64,000 nucleotides of DNA from Polycyclovorans sp002706265 (lineage in GTDB: Bacteria > Pseudomonadota > Gammaproteobacteria > Nevskiales > Nevskiaceae). The stretch is taken from assembly GCA_963973915.1 (NCBI GenBank), contig CAXBBM010000013.1, positions 30,176 through 94,175 on the forward strand. Reading direction: 5' to 3'. Under the pieces are notes generated by a model. It ran no database searches. It was not told where the DNA came from and saw only the letters and a program-made list of their open reading frames with translations. Numbering within the stretch: the first letter of the stretch is position 1; each line of letters opens with the position of its first letter. A program made the position numbers and the translations under genes. Below are positions 18,475 through 28,543 of the stretch, piece by piece.

Positions 18475-19317
18475 TCAGCCGAGCGCCTTTTTCACGAAAT
18501 TGGGCAAGGCAAAGCACGCGCGGTGCATGTCGCGGTTGTAGTACTGCGTGTCCAGCGACTCGGCGTGGTCCAGGCGCTGAACCATCGAGCCCGCTTTTTT
18601 CAGCGCGATCGAGCCGCTCCACCAGCCGCTGGGGTAGATCACCTGCGGGAAGTGCAGCAGGGTGGTTTCGGCAAAGCCGGCCTGCTTCATCGCCGCGTGC
18701 ATGTCCTGAATCAGGCTCAGGTGCAGCAGCGGCGACTCAGACTGCTGCACCAGCATGCCGTCGGGCTTCAGTGCGGTGATGCAGTCGCGGTAGAACTTCA
18801 GGCCGAACAGACCCTCGGCGGGGCCGACGGGGTCAGTGGAGTCGATGATGATCACGTCCACCGAGCCCGGCGCGACGTCCTTCATCCACTGGATGCCATC
18901 GCCAAAGAACAGCGTGGCGCGCGGGTCGTCGTTCTTGTCGCAGAGTTCGGGGAAGTATTGTTCCGACAGGCGCGTGACCCGCTCGTCGATCTCGACCTGG
19001 GTGGCGGCCTTCACCTCCGGGTGCTTGAGCACTTCGCGCAGGGTGCCGCAGTCACCGCCGCCGACGATGACGACGGTTTCGGGGTTGGGGTGCGAGTTGA
19101 GCGCCGGGTGGCTCATCATCTCGTGGTACAGAAAGTTGTCGCGCGTCGACACCATCGTGCAGCCGTCGATGGTCATCAGATGGCCGAAGGTCTCGGTTTT
19201 GAAAATTTCGATCTTCTGGTAGGGCGTCTGTTCTTCATGGACCCGCTCGCCCTTGAGTGCAAAGGCGGTGCCGGTGGCGTCCACGGCTTCAGAAACCCAA
19301 GACTGATCAAGCGACAT
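18475..19317 (-). CDS. speE: Spermidine synthase (polyamine aminopropyltransferase)
   Basis: SpeE transfers an aminopropyl group from decarboxylated S-adenosylmethionine to putrescine. The 280-aa product has the classical motifs YQKIEIFKTE, YHEMMSHPAL, the nucleotide-binding VVIVGGGDCGTLREVLKH, VEIDERV, and IIDSTDPVGPAEGLF with the catalytic Asp region. The ATG at 19317 gives the family's start (MSLDQSWVSE); the frame stays open far upstream opposite speA without meaning. It is divergent from speA, which makes agmatine, a putrescine precursor, so the two share a pathway and a 66-base promoter region. Confidence 0.96.
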   Translation of the reverse strand: MSLDQSWVSEAVDATGTAFALKGERVHEEQTPYQKIEIFKTETFGHLMTIDGCTMVSTRDNFLYHEMMSHPALNSHPNPETVVIVGGGDCGTLREVLKHPEVKAATQVEIDERVTRLSEQYFPELCDKNDDPRATLFFGDGIQWMKDVAPGSVDVIIIDSTDPVGPAEGLFGLKFYRDCITALKPDGMLVQQSESPLLHLSLIQDMHAAMKQAGFAETTLLHFPQVIYPSGWWSGSIALKKAGSMVQRLDHAESLDTQYYNRDMHRACFALPNFVKKALG

Positions 19318-19344
19318 GACGTTACCCCGTAAAATAAGGGCGCG

Positions 19345-19350
19345 AGTATA
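19345..19350 (-). promoter_or_regulatory. Possible -10 element of speE
   Basis: Minus-strand TATACT lies 28 bases before the speE ATG in the 66-base speE/speA spacer. No good -35 is seen at the usual distance, so this is only a candidate. Confidence 0.3.
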
Positions 19351-19383
19351 TCGGCTCGTCTTTTCAACCTGAGTGACAGCCCT

Positions 19384-21279
<1,896 letters not shown>

Positions 21280-21322
21280 ACACCGGCGCTACAATCGGTT
21301 GCAGTCGATCAGGAGCAGCTCC

Positions 21323-21541
21323 ATGCATGACGTTCGAATTACCTGGGACCCCGCGCAATGCGGCGGCAAGCCCTGCATTCGCGGCATGCGCATTCGTGTC
21401 AGCGACGTGCTGCAGATGCTTGCCAGTGGTGTGCCTGAATCTCAGATTCTTGAGGATTTTCCAGATATTGAGGTTGAGGACATCCGCGCCTGCCTGAGCT
21501 TTGCCGCACGCCGAGCGGACCTCGAACGATTGGTCGCGTGA
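21323..21541 (+). CDS. DUF433 family putative antitoxin
   Basis: A 72-aa protein of the DUF433 (VapB-like, winged-helix) family, with the diagnostic opening ITWDPAQCGGKPCIRGMRIRVSD followed by LASGVPESQILEDFPDIEVEDIRACL. An AGGAG site lies about 9 bases before the ATG. The stop overlaps the start of the next gene (GTGA). Members of this family are commonly found next to DUF5615 PIN-like proteins and are thought to act as antitoxins and transcriptional autoregulators. The toxin-antitoxin role here is inferred from that pairing. Confidence 0.88.
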   Translation: MHDVRITWDPAQCGGKPCIRGMRIRVSDVLQMLASGVPESQILEDFPDIEVEDIRACLSFAARRADLERLVA

Positions 21542-21987
21542 CGTTCTGGATCGATGCGCAGCTCCCGCCGTCGCTGGCGTCCTGGCTGACACAACGGTTT
21601 TCAGTGACGGCCATGGCGGTTCGGGACCTGGGCTTGCGTGATGCCACCGACGAGGTGATTTTTCGGCGTGTCCGTTTGGCGGAAGTCGTTGTGATCAGCA
21701 AGGACGGCGATTTTGTCGAAATGGTCACGCGCCACGGTGCCCCGCCCCAACTGCTTTGGGTGACTTGCGGCAACCTCAGCAACCAACGACTGCGGCAGGT
21801 CTTCGAAGCCTTATTCGAAAAGGCGCGACAACGCCTCGCGGACGGTGCGGATGTCGTCGAGTTGGCAGATGCCGGGGCTGTCAGCGGTCGTTTCGCCGCG
21901 ATCTCACCCAGCGTTGCGGGGCAAGGGACGACAATCGATCAGGTTCAGCGCGCGATTGACGATGATGACGCCAGCGACATGCCGTAA
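21538..21987 (+). CDS. DUF5615 PIN-like putative toxin with a C-terminal extension
   Basis: A DUF5615/Mut7-C-like protein: an early acidic residue in FWIDAQLPPSLASWL, the RDLGLRDATDEVIF middle and VVVISKDGDFVEMV carry the acidic residues of a PIN-like nuclease site. The gene starts at a GTG overlapping the DUF433 stop. The family core ends near ELADAG (about residue 113); about 35 more residues of no recognisable domain follow, ending in IDDDDASDMP. It is probably an RNase toxin neutralised by the DUF433 partner; this has not been seen directly. Confidence 0.82.
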   Translation: MTFWIDAQLPPSLASWLTQRFSVTAMAVRDLGLRDATDEVIFRRVRLAEVVVISKDGDFVEMVTRHGAPPQLLWVTCGNLSNQRLRQVFEALFEKARQRLADGADVVELADAGAVSGRFAAISPSVAGQGTTIDQVQRAIDDDDASDMP

Positions 21988-21992
21988 GCGCA

Positions 21993-22772
21993 GTGACCTG
22001 TCTCAACATCGCCGCCTACCGTTTTGTCACCCTGACCGACCTGCCTGCGTTGCGGGAACGGCTGCACGAGGCCGCTGCGTCGCGCGGGCTCAAGGGCACG
22101 GTGCTGCTGGCCGAAGAAGGCATCAACCTGTTTCTCGCCGGCGAGGCGCGTGCGGTGCGCGCGTGGCGGGCGCTGCTCTGCGAAGACGCACGATTCACAG
22201 ACATCGAGGTCAAGGAAAGCCATTCAGACACCCAGCCGTTCCAGCGGCTCAAGGTGAAGATCAAGCGCGAGATCATTCGCATGGACCACCCCACGCTGCG
22301 CCCCGAAGCCGGGCGGGCGCCGGCGGTCGATGCCGCCACGCTGGCCCGCTGGCTCGATGCCGGAGTGGACGATTCAGGCCGTCCGGTGGCGCTGCTGGAC
22401 ACGCGCAACGCCTTCGAGGTCGATCACGGCGCGTTTGCGGGCGCCATCGACTGGCGCATCGACAAGTTCACCGAGTTTCCGGCGCGGCTGGCTGAACAGG
22501 TCGAGGCGCTCAAGGACGTGACCGTGGTCAGTTACTGCACCGGCGGCATCCGCTGTGAAAAAGCCGCGCTGCTGATGCGTGAGCGCGGGCTGGCGCACGT
22601 GTATCAACTCGATGGCGGCATCCTGAAATACTTCGAGACCGTGGGGCAGGCGCACTTCCACGGGGGCTGTTTCGTGTTTGACGAGCGCGAAGTGCTTGAT
22701 GCCCGCCTGGCGCCCCTCACCGCACGCGCGGACGAGCCGCCGGGGTCGTCGGTGGCCTCCGCGCCGGACTGA
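21993..22772 (+). CDS. trhO: tRNA uridine(34) hydroxylase, rhodanese-like (TrhO/YceA)
   Basis: TrhO forms 5-hydroxyuridine at the wobble position of some tRNAs. The 259-aa product has the N-terminal acylphosphatase-like domain (GTVLLAEEGINLFLAG) and a C-terminal rhodanese domain with active-site C182 in SYCTGGIRCEKA, a sequence typical of this family. The GTG at 21993 is 5 bases after the DUF5615 stop and gives the family-like start TCLNIAAYRF. The last 25 residues are non-conserved. Placement behind the toxin pair may be accidental. Confidence 0.92.
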   Translation: MTCLNIAAYRFVTLTDLPALRERLHEAAASRGLKGTVLLAEEGINLFLAGEARAVRAWRALLCEDARFTDIEVKESHSDTQPFQRLKVKIKREIIRMDHPTLRPEAGRAPAVDAATLARWLDAGVDDSGRPVALLDTRNAFEVDHGAFAGAIDWRIDKFTEFPARLAEQVEALKDVTVVSYCTGGIRCEKAALLMRERGLAHVYQLDGGILKYFETVGQAHFHGGCFVFDEREVLDARLAPLTARADEPPGSSVASAPD

Positions 22773-22821
22773 AGCGCCGCAGCCTCAACGACCGCTGGCG
22801 GTGTTGAGGGGCGCGCGTGGC

Positions 22822-23694
22822 TCAGGCATGCAGGGTGCGATCGGTGGCCAGCCGCGCGTCACCGTGCGCGGCAAATTCCTCACGCCAGCGCTGGATGCGG
22901 GCCACGTCGCCCTGATCGTTGGGGTGAAATCCGAAGCGGTAGTACTGCAGATATTCCCCCAGCAGCGGCCGCAGCAGGCCATCGCTGCCCAGCAGCCATT
23001 GGCGACCGTCTTTCCACACCTGCGGGTCGGGCAGCACGCCGTCGAGCTTCAGCAGGTGGTTCATGAGCAGCACGACGTGCAGCGGAAAGGTCACCGACAC
23101 CTGCAGCATCGAGGCCGCGCGGTTGAGCCAGCCGCCTTTGGCAACCGTGCGCAGCACATCGAAGGCCACGGCTTTGTGCTCGATCTCTTCCACGGCATGC
23201 CAGGCAAACAGGGCGCGGGCAATCGGGTCGGCGCGGCCGAACACGTCGGCGTGGGTGAAGCGGTGCGCCATGATGGCGGTCAGGTGTTCGGCTGCCGCCG
23301 TCTGCCCCAGGGTGTAGCGCCGCGGCAGCTTGCCGCGGAAGCCGTCGAACATGATTTTGCGTTGCCGGGCGAGGATGCGATCCACCTGCACGCCTTGGGC
23401 TTTCAGGCGGTCGTTGAAGGCGGTGTGCAGCGCGCCGTGCTGGCCTTCCTGATAGATGAAGTCTTTGACCTGCTGCTGCAGCGCGGGGTCGGTGATGTTG
23501 GCGCGGTAGTCGCGCACGCAGGCGATGAAGAATTTTTCGCCTTCGGGAAACAAGAGCGACAGCGCATCGAAAAAGCGGGTCTTGAAGGGATCGTTGTCGA
23601 ACCAGAAGCGCGGAATGGCGGCGATGTCCAGCGGCGGTGCCTTGCGCGGCACGATGCCGAGGCCAGGCGGGGTGGGGGCGTGCAGACCATCCAT
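22822..23694 (-). CDS. Putative metal-dependent hydrolase (PF10118-type)
   Basis: A 290-aa soluble, all-helical protein. It has the features of the PF10118 metal-dependent hydrolase family: FIYQEGQHGALH near residues 83-94, AAAEHLT, and WHAVEEIEHKAVAFD, which together give Glu/His sets like those of diiron ferritin-like proteins. It has no signal peptide. The substrate is unknown. The gene stands alone between trhO (convergent) and the AraC regulator (same strand, 87-base gap). Confidence 0.8.
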   Translation of the reverse strand: MDGLHAPTPPGLGIVPRKAPPLDIAAIPRFWFDNDPFKTRFFDALSLLFPEGEKFFIACVRDYRANITDPALQQQVKDFIYQEGQHGALHTAFNDRLKAQGVQVDRILARQRKIMFDGFRGKLPRRYTLGQTAAAEHLTAIMAHRFTHADVFGRADPIARALFAWHAVEEIEHKAVAFDVLRTVAKGGWLNRAASMLQVSVTFPLHVVLLMNHLLKLDGVLPDPQVWKDGRQWLLGSDGLLRPLLGEYLQYYRFGFHPNDQGDVARIQRWREEFAAHGDARLATDRTLHA

Positions 23695-23781
23695 GGGCGA
23701 CTCCAGCAGAACAGGATCAGCCTGGATGCTAGGTCGCGCCCGGATGTGCGTCGATGACGGGCCGCGACCCCAGGGAACCGA

Positions 23782-24846
23782 TCACGACAGCCGGCCCAGG
23801 TCCTGCCCGGGCCTGTGTCCTTGCCCTTGCTGTTGCCGCCAGGCGCTGGGGGTCAGGCCGCTCCAGCGGCTGAAGGCGCGGGTGAAGCTGCGGCGATCGG
23901 CAAACCCCAGCGCGGTGCTGATGTCGTCCAGAGGGGTCAGCGGATTGGCCAGGGCCTCGCAGGCCATCTGGTGGCGCACCCGCGCCTGAATCGCGTCGAA
24001 GCGGTCGTTCGCTTGGGCCAGGCGCCGCTGCAGGGTGCGCAGTTGCAGGCCCAGCTCAGTGGCCGTGGCGGCGGCGCCCAGCCCCAGCAGGGCGGGTTTG
24101 CGTTGCAGGGCCCGTTCAACGCGGGTGATCAGCGAATCCTGCGGCAGCACCCGCTGCAATTGCTGTTCGATGCGCGTGCGCGCCTGGCTGTGCAGGCTGG
24201 GAAAGTCACCGCCCAGGGGCAGGTCCAGCAGCCGGCGGGCGAACACCGCGGCGTCTTCTTCGGCATTGAAGATCACCTCGACGCCAAAGAAATCGCGGCA
24301 GGTCTGGGCGTAGGGCGGCGCGGGGGTTCGCATCATCAGGCGCGCAAAATCGTGTGGCGGCGGCATCAGCAGCCGGCCGAAGCGGAATATCGACGCGAAC
24401 AGCGATTCCGCCAGCCAGGGCGGCTCTTGCCGGCTGCGGGCATCGCCCAGCACGTGCAGCACCAGGCGCGCCTCGTCGCCGTGTTCGCGCAGGCGCACGC
24501 TGATATAGGGCGTGATCAGCGCCTGCACCCATTCAAGGACCACGACGGCTTCGCGCAGGGTCGGGCTGGTGGTGATGAAGGTTTCAAGGTCGGCGAGGTA
24601 TTCAAAGGAGTACGTTTCGCCCAGCACGAACGGAAAGTGCCGGGTGCGTGACTGCTGCACGCAGGCGGCCATCAGCCTGGCGAGCTGGCCCTCTTCGATG
24701 GTGGCGTGCTCCAGCCGGCCGGGCTCGATGACAATGCCGAGCTCCTGCAGCACGCCCTGAAAGTGGATGCCGCAGGCGGCGGCCGCCTTGATCCAGTTGG
24801 GCAGGGTGATGAACGGAATGCGTCGTGCCGCAGTAGCCGCTGTCAT
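23782..24846 (-). CDS. AraC-family transcriptional regulator with an N-terminal arabinose-binding-like domain
   Basis: A 354-aa regulator. Residues about 20-205 match the Arabinose_bd (PF12625) type sensor seen in OruR/ArgR-like regulators, and residues 255-340 form the double helix-turn-helix (LGLQLRTLQRRLAQ and ISTALGFADRRSFTRAFSRWSGLTPSAWR). The ATG at 24846 was preferred to one at 24945, which would run into the divergent GH13 gene. It is transcribed away from the sucrose-phosphorylase-like gene with an 88-base spacer and may control it; that link is inferred. The ligand is unknown. Confidence 0.9.
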   Translation of the reverse strand: MTAATAARRIPFITLPNWIKAAAACGIHFQGVLQELGIVIEPGRLEHATIEEGQLARLMAACVQQSRTRHFPFVLGETYSFEYLADLETFITTSPTLREAVVVLEWVQALITPYISVRLREHGDEARLVLHVLGDARSRQEPPWLAESLFASIFRFGRLLMPPPHDFARLMMRTPAPPYAQTCRDFFGVEVIFNAEEDAAVFARRLLDLPLGGDFPSLHSQARTRIEQQLQRVLPQDSLITRVERALQRKPALLGLGAAATATELGLQLRTLQRRLAQANDRFDAIQARVRHQMACEALANPLTPLDDISTALGFADRRSFTRAFSRWSGLTPSAWRQQQGQGHRPGQDLGRLS

Positions 24847-24934
24847 GGGCCCAGTATGCCGTGCGTCAGGCTTGCGAATCGGCCGGTAGACTGCGAGTCT
24901 GGCCCGTTCCGACCCGCAACCCGAACCGCACCTG

Positions 24935-26377
24935 ATGGCCCTCAAGAACCAGATTCAGCTCATCGCCTATCCCAACCGCATCGGCCACAACCTCGCCGAC
25001 CTGCTTGCAGCGATCGACACGCATTTGCAGGGCGCGGTCGGGGGTGTGCACATCTTGCCGCTGTATCCGTCGAACGCCGACGGCGGGTTCTCGCCGCTGA
25101 CCCACGAAGAGGTCGATCCGGCCTACGGCACCTGGGACGACGTGGAGCGCATCTCGTCGCGCTATGACCTGTGTCTTGACCTGACCATCAACCACATCTC
25201 CGATGCGTCGGTGGAGTTCAAGGATTATCTTCAGCACGGCAAGAAGAGTGAATTTGCCGACCTGTTCGTCGATGTCGACGAAATGGGCGACATCACGCCC
25301 GACGACCTTGCAAAGATTCACATCCGCAAGGAAAAGGAGCCGTTCCGCGAGATCACCTTCGGCGATGGCAGCAAGGGGCGGGTGTGGTGCACCTTCACCG
25401 AAAAGCAGATAGACCTGAATTTTGCCAACCAGAAAAGCTATGCGCTGATGGAGCGCTACATCCGCTTTCTGGCGGCGCGTGGCGTCAAGCTGTTCCGGCT
25501 CGATGCCTTTGGCTACACCACCAAGCGCATCGGCACCAGCTGTTTTCTGGTCGAGCCCGATGTCTACGAAATTCTCGACTGGGCCAACGGAATTGCCGAA
25601 GAATGCGGCGCCGAGATTCTGCCCGAGGTGCACGACCATTCCAGTTATCAGTACGCCATCGCCAAGCGCGGCATGTGGCCCTATGCCTTCGCCCTGCCAC
25701 CGCTGCTGATCTACTCGCTGCTGGATGCCAACAGCGTCTATCTCAAGCAATGGCTGCGCACCTGCCCGCGCAAGCAGATCACCGTGCTCGACACCCACGA
25801 CGGCATCTGCATTCCCGATGTCGAAGGCGTACTGCCGCAGGACAAGATTCAGGCCATGGTCGACAACGTGAGCGAGCGCTCGGCCGACCCCATCCTGCGT
25901 CGTTCAGCCGCCAACGTGCACAGCGTGGGCGCCATCTACCAACTCACCTGCACCTTCTACGATGCCCTGAAGGGCAACGACGACGCCTACATTGCGGCGC
26001 GGGCCATCCAGTTCTTCGCGCCGGGCATCCCGCAGGTCTATTACTCGGGGCTGATGGCGCTTTCGAACGATCACGAATTGATGGACGAGACCGGCGAGCT
26101 GCGTGACATCAACCGGCACTGGCTGAGCCTCGACGAGGTGGCGAGCAACGTACAGCGCCCGGTGGTACGGCGTCTGTTGGAGCTGATGCGGTTCCGCAAC
26201 AGTTATCCGGCCTTCGAGGGCAGCTTCGAGCTGCACTACTCCAACGATTCCAGCGTGCACATGGCCTGGCGCAACGGGGAGTGGCTGTGCAAGCTGTTCG
26301 TGGACCTCAACTTCAAGAAGGCCACCATTCGCCATATCGACGTCAAGTCGAAGCGCTGGGTGGCCAAGACCTGCTGA
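24935..26377 (+). CDS. GH13 subfamily 18 sucrose-phosphorylase-like enzyme
   Basis: A 480-aa glycoside phosphorylase-type protein. Family motifs and the three catalytic residues are in place: nucleophile D190 (FRLDAFGY), acid/base E231 (LPEVHDH) and transition-state stabiliser D289 (LDTHDGI), followed by FFAPGIPQVYYSG. There is no signal peptide, so it acts in the cytosol. The family reversibly phosphorolyses sucrose, sucrose 6'-phosphate, glucosylglycerate or glucosylglycerol, giving glucose 1-phosphate. The N-terminal loop LPLYPSNADGGFSPLTHEEV differs from bifidobacterial sucrose phosphorylase, so the acceptor is open. No sugar transporter or kinase is adjacent. Confidence 0.9.
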   Translation: MALKNQIQLIAYPNRIGHNLADLLAAIDTHLQGAVGGVHILPLYPSNADGGFSPLTHEEVDPAYGTWDDVERISSRYDLCLDLTINHISDASVEFKDYLQHGKKSEFADLFVDVDEMGDITPDDLAKIHIRKEKEPFREITFGDGSKGRVWCTFTEKQIDLNFANQKSYALMERYIRFLAARGVKLFRLDAFGYTTKRIGTSCFLVEPDVYEILDWANGIAEECGAEILPEVHDHSSYQYAIAKRGMWPYAFALPPLLIYSLLDANSVYLKQWLRTCPRKQITVLDTHDGICIPDVEGVLPQDKIQAMVDNVSERSADPILRRSAANVHSVGAIYQLTCTFYDALKGNDDAYIAARAIQFFAPGIPQVYYSGLMALSNDHELMDETGELRDINRHWLSLDEVASNVQRPVVRRLLELMRFRNSYPAFEGSFELHYSNDSSVHMAWRNGEWLCKLFVDLNFKKATIRHIDVKSKRWVAKTC

Positions 26378-26387
26378 TCCGGTCGGG

Positions 26388-27356
26388 TCAGGCCGTGGGG
26401 CGTTGCTTGAGCAGCTGACGCAGCGCCTCGCGGGTGAAGGCCTTGGGCCGCCGGTTGAGGATGGCACGGGGGTTGACGGCCTTGAGCGCCTGCTCGGCGC
26501 GCGCCAGATTGGCGTCAATGGCTTCGCGATAGCGGTTGCGACCGCCAAAGCAATGGGCGAAGTAGCGGTGGATGGAGCCGAATGCGCCGTCCAGCCGGGT
26601 CTCGCGCACGCGCTCGTTGAACGGCTCGGTGGTCGCCAGCAGCGACATCGGGTCGGGGTGGTCGCAGGCCTTTGCGCCGGGCGCCACGCGGCCGGCAAGC
26701 CCGCAGGCGACGAATTCCGGAAACAGGAAGTCGCGACATTTTTCCAGATAGCAGCGATCGGCGGTTTGCGACATCAGGTCGGCCGTGCCGAGCATGTGGC
26801 CAAGTTTGCGGTCGGCCTCGTCGGGCACGTCGAGTTGCTCCAGCGGCACTTCGAATCCGGTGAAGTGCACCAGCTTGGCGGCCAGCTCGGCGTGCCTGCC
26901 CAGCCCGATCAAGGGCAGATGCTCACGCAGGAAGTCGGCGCTGCGGCTGACGTGGGTCAAGGTGTAGAAGGCACCGTTGTCGGCGGCGTCCGACTTGTGG
27001 CGCACATAGCCGGCGTCGTGAAACAGCGCGATCACCACCCCGAGAATGGCGCGGTCCACCCCGAGCCGATCGCCGGGCGTCACCGCGGCATCGTGGGCGG
27101 CAATCAGGCGCGCGAAGGCGAGGGCGCCGTCCAGCGAATGGCGGGCGTCGTGATACGGCGTGTCGCAGCCCACATAACCGGGCAGCCGGCCGGTGAACAA
27201 CTGCACGAACAGCCGGAACGCCGCGTTCACCGGCGTCAGATTGGCCGCCGGCTCCATGTCCCGCAGAATCGCGAGCACGGCCATTTTGACCGCGCGCGGG
27301 TCGGCCACACACACGGTGTCGGTTACATCAAAATCATTTCGGCGTGTCGCGCTCAT
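26388..27356 (-). CDS. HD-domain family protein
   Basis: A 322-aa protein with an HD-type phosphohydrolase core: PYHDARHSLDGALA, then ALFHDAGY (the HD pair), VHFTGFE and LGTADLMSQ supply the expected metal-binding His/Asp residues. No GYP signature or sensor domain was seen, and there is no signal peptide. It is probably a cytosolic nucleotide phosphohydrolase or phosphodiesterase; the substrate is unknown. It is convergent with the GH13 gene (10-base gap) and downstream of xthA on the same strand. Confidence 0.75.
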   Translation of the reverse strand: MSATRRNDFDVTDTVCVADPRAVKMAVLAILRDMEPAANLTPVNAAFRLFVQLFTGRLPGYVGCDTPYHDARHSLDGALAFARLIAAHDAAVTPGDRLGVDRAILGVVIALFHDAGYVRHKSDAADNGAFYTLTHVSRSADFLREHLPLIGLGRHAELAAKLVHFTGFEVPLEQLDVPDEADRKLGHMLGTADLMSQTADRCYLEKCRDFLFPEFVACGLAGRVAPGAKACDHPDPMSLLATTEPFNERVRETRLDGAFGSIHRYFAHCFGGRNRYREAIDANLARAEQALKAVNPRAILNRRPKAFTREALRQLLKQRPTA

Positions 27357-27491
27357 ATGTCAATCATGGGTCCGATGTCGGGTGAGGCAAGTCAGTAGAA
27401 TGGCGCAAACGGCGTGCGCAATCCAACGGGTCGATCGGCGGCGCAGGACTGGGCCGGCGCCCGGTTCGCGCCACGCACCGGGATGCGGCCC

Positions 27492-28256
27492 TCATTCCAG
27501 CGTGATGATCACCGGCGCGTGGTCGGACGGGCGTTCGAGCCGGCGCGGTGCCTTGTCGACCCGCCACCCGGTCAGTCGCGCGGCCGCCTCGGGACTGAGC
27601 AACAGGTGGTCGATGCGCAGCCCGAGGTCGCGGCGGAAGCCGGCCTGCCGATAATCCCACCAGGTGAAGCGGCCTTCGGGTGCCGGGGCCAGGTCGAAGC
27701 CGTCGGCCAGCGGCAGGTCGGTGATGGCCCTCAAGGCGGCCCGCTCCGGCTCGGAGCACAGAATCTTGCCTTCCCACTGGGCGGGGTCGTGGGTGTCGTC
27801 CGGCGTGGGGGCAATGTTGAAATCGCCCATCACCACCAGCTGCGTGTGCGCAGCGTGCTCGGCGGCCAGCAACTGGCGAAAGGCGTCCAGAAACCGCAGC
27901 TTGTACTCGTATTTTTCGCTGCCCACGGCCTGGCCATTGACCACATAGGCATTGACGATGCGCACGCCGCACACGGTGCCGCTGATGACGCGTTTCTGGG
28001 CATCATCGAAGCCGGGCAGGTCGCGGGTCACGTCCTGCGGCATCTCGCGCGCCAGCAGGGCCACGCCGTTGTAGGTCTTCTGGCCGTTGACGGCCGCCTG
28101 ATAGCCCGCTGCCGCTAGCTCGGCAAACGGAAACTGCGCGTCGGTGCATTTGAGTTCCTGCAGGCCAACCACGTCAGGCTGTTCCTGCGCCAGCCAGTCG
28201 AGCAGGTGCGGGAGGCGCACGCGCAGCGAGTTCACGTTCCAGGTGGCGATCTTCAT
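27492..28256 (-). CDS. xthA: Exodeoxyribonuclease III
   Basis: XthA is the apurinic/apyrimidinic endonuclease and 3'-5' exonuclease of base excision repair. The 254-aa product has all EEP-family signatures: ATWNVNSLRVRLPHLLDWL, LQELKCTDAQFP with the metal-binding Glu, VMGDFNIAPTPDD, and the C-terminal RIDHLLLSP and SDHAPVI with the catalytic Asp-His. Length and start at 28256 are standard. Confidence 0.96.
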   Translation of the reverse strand: MKIATWNVNSLRVRLPHLLDWLAQEQPDVVGLQELKCTDAQFPFAELAAAGYQAAVNGQKTYNGVALLAREMPQDVTRDLPGFDDAQKRVISGTVCGVRIVNAYVVNGQAVGSEKYEYKLRFLDAFRQLLAAEHAAHTQLVVMGDFNIAPTPDDTHDPAQWEGKILCSEPERAALRAITDLPLADGFDLAPAPEGRFTWWDYRQAGFRRDLGLRIDHLLLSPEAAARLTGWRVDKAPRRLERPSDHAPVIITLE

Positions 28257-28364
28257 GGTGTGCAGCCTTCCGAGTCATTGAGCCGAGCGGAATTGTGGCC
28301 CAGACACGGCGCGCCGGGGGTCGCGCTGTCGGCCCCAGGGCAGGGCGTTTGCCATGCGCCCAAC

Positions 28365-28383
28365 AATGCGAATCACTATTATT
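28365..28383 (+). promoter_or_regulatory. Fur-box-like sequence 1
   Basis: AATGCGAATCACTATTATT matches the 19-base Fur consensus at 11 of 19 positions by hand comparison. On its own it is weak; the presence of a better copy 41 bases downstream supports it. Confidence 0.5.
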
Positions 28384-28405
28384 TGCACTCAAGAGCGACC
28401 ATGTT

Positions 28406-28424
28406 ATGATTGCGAATCATTATC
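28406..28424 (+). promoter_or_regulatory. Fur-box-like sequence 2
   Basis: ATGATTGCGAATCATTATC matches the Fur 19-mer at 13 of 19 positions, including a perfect 10-base right half AATCATTATC. It lies about 120 bases before the first lipoprotein gene. Iron-repressed transcription of the downstream series is the likely meaning. Confidence 0.7.
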
Positions 28425-28543
28425 ATGTGCGTACTGCATGATCACTCGCACGGCGGGCCTCAGGCCCGTCGCTGGGCACCCAGCCGGCGTTCCAGATCGT
28501 TCACGCCTTAATCAAACACTGTATTCAGAACAGGGAGTTGCGA

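Larger units (their letters stand above)
28257..28543. other. Intergenic region between xthA and the Fur-box-preceded gene series
   Basis: A 287-base divergent spacer. The xthA side is GC-rich. Around 28360-28430 it becomes AT-rich and holds two Fur-box-like sequences. No further gene was found. Confidence 0.6.
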
